A program made the translations under genes and the position numbers. Below the pieces are notes generated by a model. The model was given only the letters and a program-made list of their open reading frames with translations. It searched no databases and was not told the DNA's origin. Shown piece after piece: positions 46,353-57,497 of a stretch of 64,000 bases of DNA (the first letter of the stretch is position 1; each line of letters opens with the position of its first letter). The stretch is from Pogonophryne albipinna. Lineage: Eukaryota > Chordata > Actinopteri > Perciformes > Artedidraconidae. Location: positions 39,653,759 to 39,717,758 of the forward strand of contig CM053249.1 in NCBI GenBank assembly GCA_028583405.1, written 5' to 3'.

Positions 46353-47085
46353 AGATTGAAACACTAATCCTCCGACTAGCACCTTCGTTCCTGATAAATA
46401 ATATCCTATGTCATCCGAACTTAACTTTAAATCTGGGGGGGGGGGGGTTTGTTGTTAAAAGTTTTTTTATTTTGTTTTTAAAGTTATAGATTTTTTTTTT
46501 TTTTATGATTTAAGTTTTTTGTCAAATATTAATAAAGTAAATTAAAAGATAAAAATTCTGCACATTTTAAAATCTGAAATGTTAAAATAAAAATTGAACA
46601 GTGTATGGTTTTGACTTTGAAATATGAAAATTAGAAATCTGGTGAAAATCTACTGTGTACAGTGCATATAGTGAAATTATGCAAATGTCATAATTTGTGT
46701 TAGCTTCAATAAATTGGTGTTTGAATATTCTACAGTCTAGTTTGAAAGACTATTATGTAAAGTTTCTCATCTTTTAATTAGAAACCACTTTGCAATTCTA
46801 TCTTGGCGATTGGACCATGTGTTCATTTATAACACTTAAAATCAAGCTTCAGAATGTTATAGTATCTTTGTAATAATTCTGTATTACCAGCAGAGTGCGC
46901 TGTTGTAATTTCCAGCTCAATCCACTAGGGATAGCTGTTGCAAAACGGACCTGTTTTTAACAAGAAGAAGCTTATTTTCCTTAAAAATGGGAAGAAAATT
47001 AGACTATGGTTAAACAACACAGCACATAACCGCCAAAACACATTTGCAAACAAGAATATTCAAAAAACCGCCAATCAGTGGCGAG
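46353..47085. other. Unassigned stretch
   Basis: Contains a G-run (46436-46447) and a T-run (46492-46503). CAGTGGCGAGCCGTCAGGGC at 47077-47096 resembles a hAT end and may mark the boundary with the retroviral scrap to the right. No gene. Confidence 0.4.
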
Positions 47086-47612
47086 CCGTCAGGGCCCTCT
47101 AGGCCCTCTGCTGCCTCGACAAGTCCCCCAGCCCGCTGACAGCCGCTTCCTAGTCGTCTGCTGTAAGGATATCCTCGAGGTCGTTCTCGTCCAGTCCACT
47201 GATGGCTGCTTCCGAGTCGACCTCCTCTGCGAGGGCCACTTCCGTCCTGATGTCGTCCATGGTCCTAGCAGGTGGTTTCCCCGCCGCACACTGGCTCCCG
47301 TGGTACGAGCTGTCCCCCTTTCCTCCCACGCGGACGGCATGAGAGATCCGCTGGGTCACTCGGTCGGGGCCGGAGAGCCTGGGGTTGAGCCACTTTGTCC
47401 TGATTACCTTCAGCCAGACGAACTCCGCTGTGTCAGCCTCCTGGGTCCCCCCTTTTTGCATCACCAACCTGTGTGGAGAAATCTGATACAAATACCTCAA
47501 GCCTACGCTCAGGGCTCCGGGGCCCTCCGCTGTTTGACCCACCACTGCGTAAGCCGCTTGGAGCCTGTTGGTGGGGTGTCTTAAAACAACAGACGTCTGT
47601 GAACAGGTTTTC
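47086..47612 (-). pseudogene. Retroviral scrap: RNase H start joined to integrase tail (copy C)
   Basis: Minus-strand 47612-47515 matches the RNase H start of copy B (49400-49500) almost base for base. At about 47510 it switches abruptly to an integrase C-terminal region with VWLKVIRTKWLNPRLSGP, SHAVRV and GKGDSSYH motifs, typical of gamma/epsilon-type retroviruses, and continues to about 47150. The intervening RNase H and integrase core are deleted. Because it duplicates sequence retained in copy B, it is a separate copy of the same family. Confidence 0.75.
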
Positions 47613-47914
47613 TAAATTAATTGTAGACCTCCTATCTGCCAGTGCAGCTTCAGAATCTTAATACTTGGCCCGTGCCCCCAAAATAAAACCCCAACATCTC
47701 TAGGTGAACTAAATAACATATTTCAATAGCTCTGAATTTCTGACAAGCATCTGTGTTTATTTTTAAATGAAATCCCTGAGATCCTATTTAAAATCTAAAT
47801 ATAATATGATCTTTCCAATCCAGAAGAGAGATCTTTCTCTCCCCCGACTGTGTGCGAGGGGGCGGGGCGGTTTACACACACACACGCAGCTGCTACATGC
47901 AACACACTGCGGAG
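47613..47914. other. Unassigned stretch
   Basis: Lies between the retroviral scrap and the BED-finger frame; probably includes the left part of the hAT, but a left terminus was not found. Confidence 0.35.
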
Positions 47915-48091
47915 ATGGCGGAGAGAACTCGCTCCGAGGTGTGGTTAAACTTTACCCGTCTTGATGTGGACAATGCTCGTTGCCAAAAGTGCAATAAGAG
48001 TTTAGCATGTAAGGGCGGTAACACGAGCAATTTGTCTAAACATTTAGCAAAAGTGCTCCACATTCAGACGGAGAAATGCACCGTTTTCTAG
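47915..48091 (+). pseudogene. BED zinc finger of a hAT transposase
   Basis: The frame starts MAERTRSEVWLNFTRLD and carries CQKCNKS, then GGNTSNLSKHLAKVLH: the aromatic residue, CxxC and HxxxxH layout of a BED finger close to ZBED1-type hAT proteins. It stops soon after (CTVF). The ATG context (CGGAGATGG) is good. The transposase body is absent. A short CACACACACACG tract precedes it. Confidence 0.75.
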
Positions 48092-48590
48092 TAGCTCTGT
48101 AGCCCCATCCACGAGTAACGTTTCCACGTCAGGTGTTATGTATGCTAGCAGCAACACACGGAATTAACTCAATTATACAAACATGGGTTAATGATTAGAG
48201 GTAACTGAGTTATTTATTTTGTTAAAGTTTCAGCTATTCTGTTTACAGTTCTGTCATCAGATTATTTAATACGATTTGTTAAAACACAGTTGTTTCTTTT
48301 GATGTGAAATATTATTTATTTAATTTAAATAAAAAGCAATGTTAATTTTTTTCAAAATGTGTTTAGTTAATTTAATAATATATGTATTTTTGAATCTAGT
48401 ATTCATCTTTATTGTCTTCATTGTTAGTTTCCACATGCTTTTAAACAACCTCAAGCTAAATCTAAAAGTTGATGGCTAAATAAGAGCGTTTGAGAAATTG
48501 TGCAAGGCGTAATAGTCCGAATAGTCGATTAATCGTTTCATTAATCGATAGATTAATCGATTATCAAATGAGTCGTTTGTTGCAGCCCTA
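48092..48590 (+). mobile_element. hAT 3' part, inserted in retroviral pol
   Basis: The right end is GTTTGTTGCAGCCCTA (inverted TAGGGCTGCAACAAAC), preceded by repeated ATCGATTAATCG words, as in a common fish hAT group. Retroviral pol begins immediately at 48591, so the insertion truncated copy B. The coding body of the transposase is deleted. Confidence 0.75.
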
Positions 48591-50250
48591 GTAAGTACCT
48601 GAACCCTCTTACTTTGTCAATCATGTCAGTGTAGTCAATGATGATTTCTTCTCCTGCCATCTTAGGTAAAGGGAACTTTCCCTGGTGTGGTTTTACAGTA
48701 GCTCTGATGTTGTGGGTTAAGCAAATTACACATTCTTCCAGGTGATTAGCTATCATGTCAGGTAGGTAGGGGTGCCACCAGTGAGTCAGGTGTCTGTTCA
48801 TCTGAGTTTTACCGCAATGTGTTGGGCCGTGTGCTTCTTTAAGCATTGATCTTATCCATCCTGGGGGTATCACTGGTCTCCCATCTGGGGAGTACCATAT
48901 CCCATCTTTGTTGGTAGCTCCTCTGTCTAACCATACTGTTTTATCTTGAGGAGACCCTGCTGCTTGAGCTTCTTTGAGAGTATCATCTGTTACTGCGGGC
49001 AGTAAGTCAGCAGATTTTGCAACAAGCATTTGAAACCAGGGTGTATACCCTGCTTTGGCTTTAGCTGCTTTGTCTGCTGCATTGTTACCCCAAGTCAAGT
49101 AGTTGTCTGCCGTGCTGTGACCTTTGCACTTGAGTAAAGCTAGCTTGTTGGGTAACATTACTGCTTCTGCAAGCCTTTTGATCTCTTTCTCGTGTTTGAT
49201 GGGGGTATTGGTGGATGTTACAAATCCTGCTCTCATCCACTGGCGCATTTCCACATGTATGACACCATGAACATATGCTGAGTCAGTATAGATGTTTACA
49301 TCTTTGTCTTTTGATAGCTCTAATGCTGTAATGACTCCCATCACTTCTGTCAATTGTGCTGAGACTTTCCCTGTTACTTTTCCTGCTGCTCTTTCCTTAA
49401 ACTGTCCCTCGGCTGTTTGACCCACCACTGCGTAGGCCGCTTGGAGCCCGTTGGTGGGGTGTCTGAAACAACAGCCGTCTGTGAACAGGTTCTCTGCATG
49501 TGGCATAGGCTCGTCTCTGAGATCTATTATTAGCTTCACATCCTGGATGATTCTTTCCTCACACCTATGGGGTTCTCCGCTAACCATGGTGTCTGCGCTG
49601 TTAACTCCTTCATGTGTGTAGGTGATGTGTGCTTCTGTCAGAGTTTTCTCTAACCTGGTCTGTCTTGTGGAAGTCATTGTGAATGCACTTGAGTTCACAA
49701 AAGAGACAATGCTATGTGTTGTCAGTACTGTCAAAGGGTGGTTCATCACAATGTGTGAAATCTTGTTTAAGATACGTGCTGTACCTGCTGCATGTCTCGT
49801 GCATGGAGGTTCTCTGTTCTCCACTCTGTCCAGTGTGATACTAATGTACATCAGTATTGACCTACATCCCCCTTTTTTCTGAAATAGAATACCATTTACT
49901 GTGTTTTCACTTTCAGAAATATCAAGGAAAAATGGCAATGCATAGGATGCAGCGGCGAGAGAGGTGACCTGGGACATGGATTGTTTGAGATAAATGAACG
50001 CAGCTTCTGCAGCTTGTGTCCAGTTCAGTGTGGCAGTGAGATTGCGCATGCCTTTCTCATTGATCAGTGTTCTGAGTTCAGCTGTTCTTGGGTTATACTC
50101 TGGGATGTAGTGTCTGCTGTAGCCTGTGAGACCCAGAAAAGATAGCATGTCTTTGACTGTCTTGGGTTTGGGGTGGTTTAAAATGTGTTCCTGATGTGCT
50201 GCTGACATGCCTGTACCTGCTGGAGAGATTACTCTGCCCAAAAATGTCAC
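48591..50250 (-). pseudogene. Retroviral pol: RT thumb, RNase H, integrase N-terminus (copy B)
   Basis: A long open stretch on the minus strand has the end of reverse transcriptase (TFLGRVISPAG, LSFLGLTGYSRHYIPEY), an RNase H domain (NLFTDGCC, IYTDSAYVHGV, NAADKAA near the end) and the integrase HHCC zinc-binding region (H-x-H, then CVICLTHN). It enters the integrase core (IDYTDM) and is cut by the hAT at 48590. RNase H removes genomic RNA during reverse transcription; integrase would insert the DNA copy. Despite the break, about 550 codons are open, so this part is comparatively young. Family: gamma/epsilon-like fish endogenous retrovirus, by general appearance. Confidence 0.85.
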
Positions 50251-50605
50251 CTCTTTACGGGTGCATTGTAGCTTTTTCTTAGACTTTGAACCCTGTTGCG
50301 TGGAGGCGAACCAGTAGGTTCCTGGTGGCCTCTAAACAAGAGGCTGCGGAGGGTGCTGCAATGAGAAGGTCATCTACATACTGTATCAATACCACCCCCT
50401 CTGGCAATGAAACGCCATCTAGCTGTTCCCTGAGTATTTTGTTAAATATTCCTGGAGACAGACTGAAGCCTTGTGGTAGTCTTGTGTACTGTTTTCCCCG
50501 CCCATTGTAAATGAAAAAATAGGTCTCATACTCTCTGCTAGAGGTATGCAGAAGAAAGCGTTGGTCAGGTCAATACAGGTGAACCATGTATGTTCAGGTG
50601 AGATA
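50251..50605 (-). pseudogene. Retroviral RT catalytic region, frame-broken (copy B)
   Basis: Coding sequence for the reverse transcriptase palm continues on the minus strand in broken frames between the two open pieces. The catalytic YVDD motif is readable at 50369-50380, preceded by a decayed F-x-CIDLT block near 50570. Several stops and frame changes are visible, so no functional enzyme can be made. Confidence 0.75.
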
Positions 50606-51133
50606 TTACAGATAGCTGCATGTGTATGGGTTAGGAACTGGTATCAGAGCTGTAGTCGTGATAGCATTAATGGTCCTCAAATCATGAGACATTCTGTACT
50701 CGCCGTTAGGTTTTGATACCGGGAATATTGGAGTGTTCCACTCGCTTTGTGAGGGTTCCAACACCCCCGCTCTCTTTAGTCCCTCAACTGCCTTGCTGAT
50801 ACCCCCTTTGGCCTGTGGTTTAACAGGGTACTGTGATAGGTTTACAGGCATAGAGCTGCTCACCTTAAATGTTATTGGTGCAGCCTTTGAGCAGAAACCT
50901 ACGTCATGAGAGTCAGATGACCACAGGTCAGGCGGGAGGTCACGCAACATGTCATCAGTGAATGCATGGTCAGTCTTCTCCCTACCATGATGCCTATCCA
51001 CTTTGTGTCTTTCCATGAAGATGCGTTCTTGAGTGCAGATTTTTAGAGCATAAGCTTTGTATGAGGGAGAGTATGTGAGTGCTGCTATCTGAGTTGGTTC
51101 CCAATCTTCGACTTCTTGCAGTGTTTTTACCAT
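50606..51133 (-). pseudogene. Retroviral RT N-terminal region (copy B)
   Basis: The open segment contains NLSQYPVKPQAKGGI, VLEPSQSEWNTPIFPV and KPNGEYRMSHDLRTINA, the conserved fingers-region motifs of retroviral reverse transcriptase. The frame ends shortly after. It follows the protease region on the same strand with about 10 bases between the frames. Confidence 0.88.
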
Positions 51134-51142
51134 TGGACCAAG

Positions 51143-51901
51143 TTATTTAGCTTCATAGCCCTTTCTGATAGCTAATGAAATATGTGGTGTAGCTTCAGCT
51201 GACATACGGTACCAATAGAGTTGTTCATCAGTGAGGTCAGCAGATGCAGCCACCCCCGCTTGTCCCACAAATAAATTGGTTGTGGTTACATCCCAAACGG
51301 ACATAGACACCTCTGCGTCATACGCATATTCATAACTTTGGTCGTCTTTTCTATCATAATTTAGCGTCAGATGGGGAGGGTATGGAGGGGAACCATAAGG
51401 CCTGAGGAGGTTAATCCACGGCTTCCATTGTTGAAAAATGGAAAATAGTCCTGGTATATTATCTCGGGGCCGGTCGAGCAACCCCCAGTATATAGTGGCA
51501 TACTGAGTTGCTTCTGCTTCAGTGGATTGGGCCAACATCATTTGAGAACCTGACTTTATGTTGAATAATGAACAATTGAGGCGAGTGCCATCTGGGAACG
51601 ATATTATTAGTCCGTCGGGGGAACAGAGGATGGAGGCATTAGCTTTGACAAGAACATCCCTTCCCATGAGGTTAGCCGGGCTTTGGGGTGCCAGAATGTA
51701 CTGATGGAAAAATATCTGGCCTGCTATTCTGGTGTTTAATGGCGTAGAGAGCGGTACTTGCTCTATTTCTCCCGAAAACCCTATGACTGAGACTGTATTC
51801 CTCGAAATGCACGTGTTGAAGATGGAGGAGTTGATAGTTGAATATCTAGCTCCTGAATCAACAAGGAATGGTAGCTTTGAGTTTTTTACAGTCATGTCCA
51901 T
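51143..51901 (-). pseudogene. Retroviral protease region (copy B)
   Basis: The active-site motif LVDSGARYST (DSG, typical of retropepsins) occurs near residue 13, followed by a flap-like region and NLMGRDVL, which matches the conserved G-R-D/N of aspartic proteases. The remaining 130 or so residues link to reverse transcriptase without a recognisable domain. A retropepsin would act as a homodimer to cut the Gag-Pol precursor. This stretch is open over 252 codons. Confidence 0.82.
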
Positions 51902-51946
51902 GTACGGATCCGCTAAGCCCAGACATTCAGAGTTCTCTGGGCGACT

Positions 51947-53077
51947 TCATTGTGGTGGGTTATAGTCTTGTTCGTTCTGGACAAACTGGCCATAGGGGGC
52001 GGCCATCGCGTTGGGTGCAATGTGACCTTGGTCTTGGTGTTGGGCCTGTGGGGCTGCCTCATGGTGCTTCTGGAAATATTGCATGTCTGATCGGTTCCTT
52101 TTTCCCCGCCCTCTCTCCGCTGGGGGTCCCTGTGGGCAATCTTTGTACCAGTGGTCGACCTGTCCACAGGTGTAGCACACCTTCTGTTGATATTGGTTCA
52201 CTCCAGGAGCTGTTCTAAACCCTCCTCTACCTCCAGCTGTGCCTCTGAACCCGCCCCTCTGTTGCTGAAAACCATTATTGTAGCCATATTGGGCCTGGTT
52301 ATATGACGGACCTGGGTGGGGAAACCCCCCTCGTGGGTTTTGCGGCCCCGGTGCTTGCTCTGCTGGCGCCACCGGATGAACAATCAGCTGTCTGGCACTC
52401 TTTTTCTCATTTTGGACTGTTTTACGGGCTATTTCTAGCTGAGTACGGAGTAGTTGCACTCTCAACTCTTCTTCCTCGGTTTTCTTCTTTGTGAGTTGTT
52501 TGTTAAATTTGCCTAAATGATGGGCCAAATGACGCTCCCATGTCTGTGTGTTTATGTGATCTATTTCTGGGTTGTCCTCCATAAGAGTTGTAATCTCTGC
52601 AGGTACTGCTGCCATTATTGCTTTACGGAACATCTGCACATGTTGGTCATTATTATCGGGACTACAGTCAGTAGCTACTGTGTATTGTTGGCGTGACCTG
52701 AGCAACATGGTTGCTGCGGCCTCTCCAGGTGTGAATGTGAAGGACAGTGAACTGTAGCCTCCTCCTGTCTGTGGGAAATGTTCTCTCATTGCCATGCTCA
52801 GCAAGCTGTGTATGTTGTTGGAAGAGATGGGCTTGTCATCATTCATGTTTTCTGTTCCTGCTCTTTTCTCAAATCTTTCTACCTCATAGTGGGAAGTCTG
52901 TTGTGCTAATATCCTCCTGAAATCTCCAAGGCAGATTGTTTGTCCTACTGCCATATCAGCAAACGTATTCATCCAATGTCTCCCTCCCTCAGTAGGTAGG
53001 GGCATTTTGTCAACTATAGCATGTATGTCTCCCAGTGTGAAAGGGTTGTAAGCGATATTCCCACTGGGGAGAACCAC
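51947..53077 (-). pseudogene. Retroviral gag capsid/nucleocapsid (copy B)
   Basis: An open frame of 376 codons covers a capsid-like part (YNPFTLGDIHAIVDKMPLP, CLGDFRRILAQ) and a Gly/Arg/Gln-rich nucleocapsid with one zinc knuckle CYTCGQVDHWYKDC (CX2CX4HX4C). It lies next to the protease frame, in normal retroviral order. The capsid segment resembles that of copy A. The N-terminal gag part is in other frames upstream. Confidence 0.85.
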
Positions 53078-53189
53078 TAAAGGCGCCTGTAATGCTGGTC
53101 ACATAAAGGCATGAGACGTGGGGTTTTCTGAGGTGTGTTGGGTTCTTAACATCATACGGGGGAGTGTAAGAACCTGCTCTTCAGGCAGT

Positions 53190-54765
53190 TCAGTGATTGT
53201 TCACTTTCATCTCCAGCTGCTCCTCCTGTACTGACTGGGTAATAGTGGGTCTGGGCTCCTCTACTTCTGAAAGGGTCACTTGACCCCCCCCCTCAGAGCA
53301 TCTGTTTTCTGTTCTGCCCTGGCTGTCTTGTCTATCTATGCTTCTCCTCTGATTCACTGGCTCCCTCTCAGCACCCTCCATTCCTCCTATTTGTTCACAG
53401 GCTTTTATATAAGCTATTGCTCCAGGGCTTCTACCCTCTCTGTCGCTTCCTACTCCTGTCTGCTTTCCCTGTTTTTGTCTAATTTGCCTCCCTTGTTCTT
53501 CATAATCCTGCTTGTGTTGTCTTTCCCTTTCTTCTAGTATTTCTGCCATGTGGAGTACTTCTTCCTGTGTGGGGTCAGTGTGGCTTCTTGTAATATTTTC
53601 CAGAATGGAAACAAACCGCTCTCTCTCTCTATCTGCCTTTCTTTTGTCTGATGGGCTTTCCTCGGAGGAGGAAAAGAGCATCCGTTCTGGGGTGGTGCAA
53701 GCTGTCTGTAGAGTTTCATTTATTTCCTCCCTTTGTCCTTCATTCCCTCCAAGTGAGGCAGAGTTCCTCTGACCTTCTGATCTTGTCTTTGTAGTGGGAG
53801 TGTTCCTTAAAGGAGTCAATGCTACATTTCCCACTATTTTAAAATGTCCCCCTCTTATAGCAGCTATTTCCTGTTCTGAATCGGATGATGTGCCTGCTAC
53901 CATCATTTGTAAATTTGTCACGGGTGGCGCGCTTGGGGTAGGGAGAGAATAAGGGGGGGGGGTGTTTAGATAGATCGGCTAGGTGCGGGTAAATGAGGGG
54001 AAAAAGGATGGGAGCAGACGGGTCCCCTATAGGTCCTGCTGGAGACCTCTCCTCTGAGCTAGCCTTCTGTGCCGTGCACTCCTCATTTACAGCACTGCGG
54101 ATATTTTGCCTCCCTATGTCTTCTCTATCAGAGGCAGAGGTTTCATCTTTATTTATATCCCTAAAAAATTTGACGCGTTTTGCAATAAAGTCAAATATTT
54201 CTCCCTCCGTAGGTGCATGTGTTGACACTGGTGTTTCTTTAATGTCCTGAGGGAACAGGAGAGTGCCAACGTCACTAGAGCGTTGAAACTCCCCTCCCTG
54301 TGTTTGGGCTGCTATCATGGTTGGGGGATTTTTGGCTGGGAGGAGAGTAATAGTTGCTCCTTTCATGGCGAGTGCTGCGTTATGGCAAATCCTCCTTAAT
54401 TTATCTACCGCCTCTTTCTCTTTGTTTAGTTTCTTACGGCCAAATAATCCGGGCTTTTGCCCGTTTAGGTTTCCAAGTTTCTTTACAAGCTGTCGCTCAT
54501 AAACATTTAGCGCTGAGCTTAAACTTCCTAAAGTCTCATCTCCTCCTACCCTGTCCTCTTCCATCATTTTATTTTTTAGGAACCTCAGATCTACACAAGC
54601 CTTTTTCTTGTCTCTCTGTTTGATTCCACTGAGAATCAATCTCTCAGTCTGTCCCCATTGTTCGCGGAAGCTTCCGGGAATTGGAACGCCTAAATCACTC
54701 TTTTCAAACTCTCCTTCCATGATTGACTTCGTATTTATTATCTGACTAGGTTGATATGTGTTCAC
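53190..54765 (-). pseudogene. Retroviral gag N-terminal region (copy B)
   Basis: Two overlapping frames (54765-53839 and 53921-53190) hold the predicted N-terminal gag region: an N-terminal segment with EKSDLGVPIPGSF and REQWGQTERLILSG, followed by long hydrophilic Glu/Ser/Arg-rich linker sequence. A frame change is needed near 53900 and another break separates it from the capsid frame (53078-53189). An internal ATG within the first frame (about 54720) is as likely a start as the first one. No myristoylation glycine follows either ATG. Confidence 0.7.
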
Positions 54766-55773
54766 TTGTATTTATTAATATACTGGACAATTCTTGTCGT
54801 TACTCTTAATGTCCTTATTCTATTTATTTGAATGCCCTGTCCTTAATTCAGACGTGCACACAGTCTGAATCCAAAATTCAAAGTTTCCAGCGTGAAACAA
54901 CACAGAATATTGTTAAACACCCTGTTCGCCACCAGAGGGCAGCAGCTGACCACGAATGAGCTCTCAGCTCTGCAAACTTTGTCTCCTGTCGACACTAAAC
55001 TATACTTCTGCTCTTTCCTCTCAATTATTACACAGATTCGACGTAAAAAATCACACAGAGTTTATTCCTTTATACATTCTGTCCGGCTTTTTTTGTGCCA
55101 TGTATATTTCAACAGATAAATGCGGCTTCTGAGGGCGCTTCTACACTCCTCTTTAGAGATGTGACCCTCACATGGAGTTTAACCCAAGCCACAAAAATCC
55201 TTTATTGTCACATTTAGCCGTCCAGATCAACCCCACAGCAAGAGTTTGCGAGATCCGGTCATTTCAAATTGATTTTGAAAGTTGCGTATCTCCTCTTGGA
55301 ATACCCACATATATAAATCGACTTCAGCTTTTTATTAGCCTATAGTCTACAGAATTTCCCCAGCGAGTCAGCCGTGCAGGACTAGACTACCTCACGGGGA
55401 CCTCGCTGGTTCACTTTATTTTCTTTAGTGAGTTAAGGTACGGGAATGCACTCCCCGACTCTTACAAAGACTTTTAACTTATAACTCTCTTGGTGCCTTA
55501 GGTACAGGACTGCTCTACCTGACTCTAAGCACTTTCTTACTTAACTAAAATATGTATTGTATTTTTTACCGTGACTAAGAACACTGAGAACGCCTCTGAC
55601 AACTCTAACATTTTGTAGTATAGCCAATCACAGATGTTGGTAATCAACAGGTATCTGCTTACCTTTGTATTATGTAGGGCGCCCTGGTTTAGTTGTCAGT
55701 GGTATCGAGGTGTCCTCCCCTGGACTGAATTCCGTCCGCTGGCTGTCGGTGGTCCTTCTAGAGACCAGCACTC
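54766..55773 (-). other. Retroviral leader region (copy B)
   Basis: By position this is the untranslated leader between the primer-binding site and gag. I found no gene. A splice donor and packaging signal would be expected here but cannot be identified by eye. Confidence 0.5.
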
Positions 55774-55791
55774 ATCACGTCGGGGTCACCA
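55774..55791 (-). promoter_or_regulatory. Primer-binding site, tRNA-Trp type
   Basis: The 18 bases on the minus strand begin TGG and are complementary to the 3' end of vertebrate tRNA-Trp (ending TCACGTCGGGGTCA plus CCA). This is the site where reverse transcription would start and marks the inner edge of the 5' LTR of copy B. Confidence 0.85.
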
Positions 55792-55795
55792 GAAT

Positions 55796-56575
55796 TGTAG
55801 GAGCAAACACAATGGTGGTGGCTTAAAGCCCACCTCCGCTCCGCGCCGTCCGTTAGATGAGCCTGGTCAGATTAATAAAAGAAGGAGTTCAAAACACCGG
55901 AATAAAAGTTATAACAATAATCTGATTTTAATGGTAAAAAAACACCACTAAAAGTTACAGAGTACTCTGGACTCCCAGTTCTACTGCCGTGCGATACAGA
56001 TATCGGGACCAGCCAGTCAGAAACAGGGGGCATCAGTATACATAGACATATTTGGGGGCAGAGTTATATCTGTTGCTCAGCCCCCCCCCAAATCTCTAAT
56101 TGGTCGATTTCACTCCAAAGCGAATCAGAGAGTCCGTGGGGAGGAGTTGTGTCAGTTGCTCACTCCCCTAGGTGTTCTTACTGGTTGGATTCACTTCTGT
56201 TCGGGCCCAATACAGCGAATCAGAGTTCTGGGAAAAAGTATTTTACTTCTGAACAGAGCGTGAGAGCTTCGGAAGTAAACAAGGACAGAGTCAATCTTTA
56301 TCTTGCACCTGAATTCACTCCTTTACTTTCCCAAGGAATATTTCACACAAACTATTCTTTCCCAGACAATCAAACATTGTAGACAGATATATTGGTGCCT
56401 GAGATTATATTGGCCACAGAAAGAACCTTGAAAAGAATATGTGTGTGTGTGCTGGTATCTGGGTCAGTGAGTCTAAGTGAGAAGGTTATATATATAGGAT
56501 TACAGTAAAACAGTCCCAAATAATACATGTTCACTTCAATACAGTTCAGAACAATATCTGTTTACTATAACGTCA
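55796..56575 (-). mobile_element. Probable 5' LTR of retroviral copy B
   Basis: On the minus strand the sequence ends CCTACA four bases before the primer-binding site, as an LTR should. A TATATATA box lies at about 56489-56497. The outer edge is set by the beginning of hAT coding sequence at about 56576, but I could not identify the TG start with certainty. No second LTR was found, because the 3' end of this copy is missing. Confidence 0.55.
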
Positions 56576-56972
56576 AGTGTCAAACGGCATTTTGAGACCA
56601 AACACAAGACAACTTTCAAAGATGAGGCAGACAAGGCTGAATCCATCAAACGTGCCGTGTCTGGTTATGGGAAACAGGCAAACACTCTCAAAGCCTTTGC
56701 CACTGCTAACAATGATTCTACCGAAGCAAGCTATCGCATTGCTCATTGCATCGCGAAACATGGAAAGCCATTCACTGACGGTGAATATATTAAGGAGGCT
56801 TTCCTCTGTAGCTCAGAGGTTTTGTTTAATTCCTTACCAAACAAAGAGACAATAAAATCAAGAATAAAAGCAATTCCAGTGTCAGCCAGATATGTTGAAC
56901 AACTCATCGAGGAACTGGCAGAAAACATTTGCGCGCAGCAGACAGCTGGTTTGAAAGAAGCCACGGTATTCC

Positions 56973-57062
56973 TGACCTGAATGTTTTATGTGTATTATCT
57001 CGATGCCCAAGACAAATTTCTCCTAAGGGAGACAATAAAGCTCTATCTTATCTTATCTTATT
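56973..57062 (+). mobile_element. Tiny 5'-truncated retroposon in the hAT gene
   Basis: AATTTCTCCTAAGGGAGACA followed by TTATC repeats is a LINE/SINE 3' tail. TATTC at the left junction (56967-56971) and TTATTC at the right (57058-57063) are the target duplication. Removing one copy restores TATTCAGCGTTG in the transposase frame. Confidence 0.85.
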
Positions 57063-57391
57063 CAGCGTTGCACTGGATGAGAGCGTGGACGTGAACGACA
57101 TACCACGCTTGGCAGTCATGGTAAGATACTGTGATTCGACTGTAAGAGAAGAGCTCTGCTGCTTAAAACCAATGCCTGAAACAACAAAAGGTGAGGACAT
57201 AGCCAAAGTCTTTATGGAGCATTTTGAGGAGCGAGGGATTGACATAAGCAAGATTTTTGTGGCAACAGATGGCGCTCCCGCCATGGTCGGGCGAAACAAG
57301 GGAGCGGTCACATTAATTGAGAAACAAGTCGGTCACCCCATCATGAGACTCCACTGCATAATACACCAAGAAAACCTCTGTGCAAAGATGT

Positions 57392-57497
57392 CAAATTCAG
57401 ATCTTAACGAGGTCGTGGCCACAGTGGTGAAGATTGTTAACTATGAAGTTAACAATCTTCACCACTGTGGCCACGACCTCGTTAAGATCTGAATTTG
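57392..57497. repeat. Perfect 50-bp palindrome with 6-base spacer
   Basis: 57392-57441 and 57448-57497 are exact reverse complements separated by TATGAA. The left arm is transposase coding sequence; the right arm is its inverted copy and replaces the codons that should follow. This looks like a recent foldback duplication or an assembly artefact. Confidence 0.98.

Noticed and set aside
47078..47584. Plus-strand frame of 168 codons
   Set aside because: It is the antisense of the retroviral integrase tail, whose family motifs are clear on the minus strand.
48591..56575. Intact, replication-competent retrovirus
   Set aside because: Integrase is cut by a hAT, the reverse transcriptase core and gag have several frame breaks, and env and the second LTR are missing.
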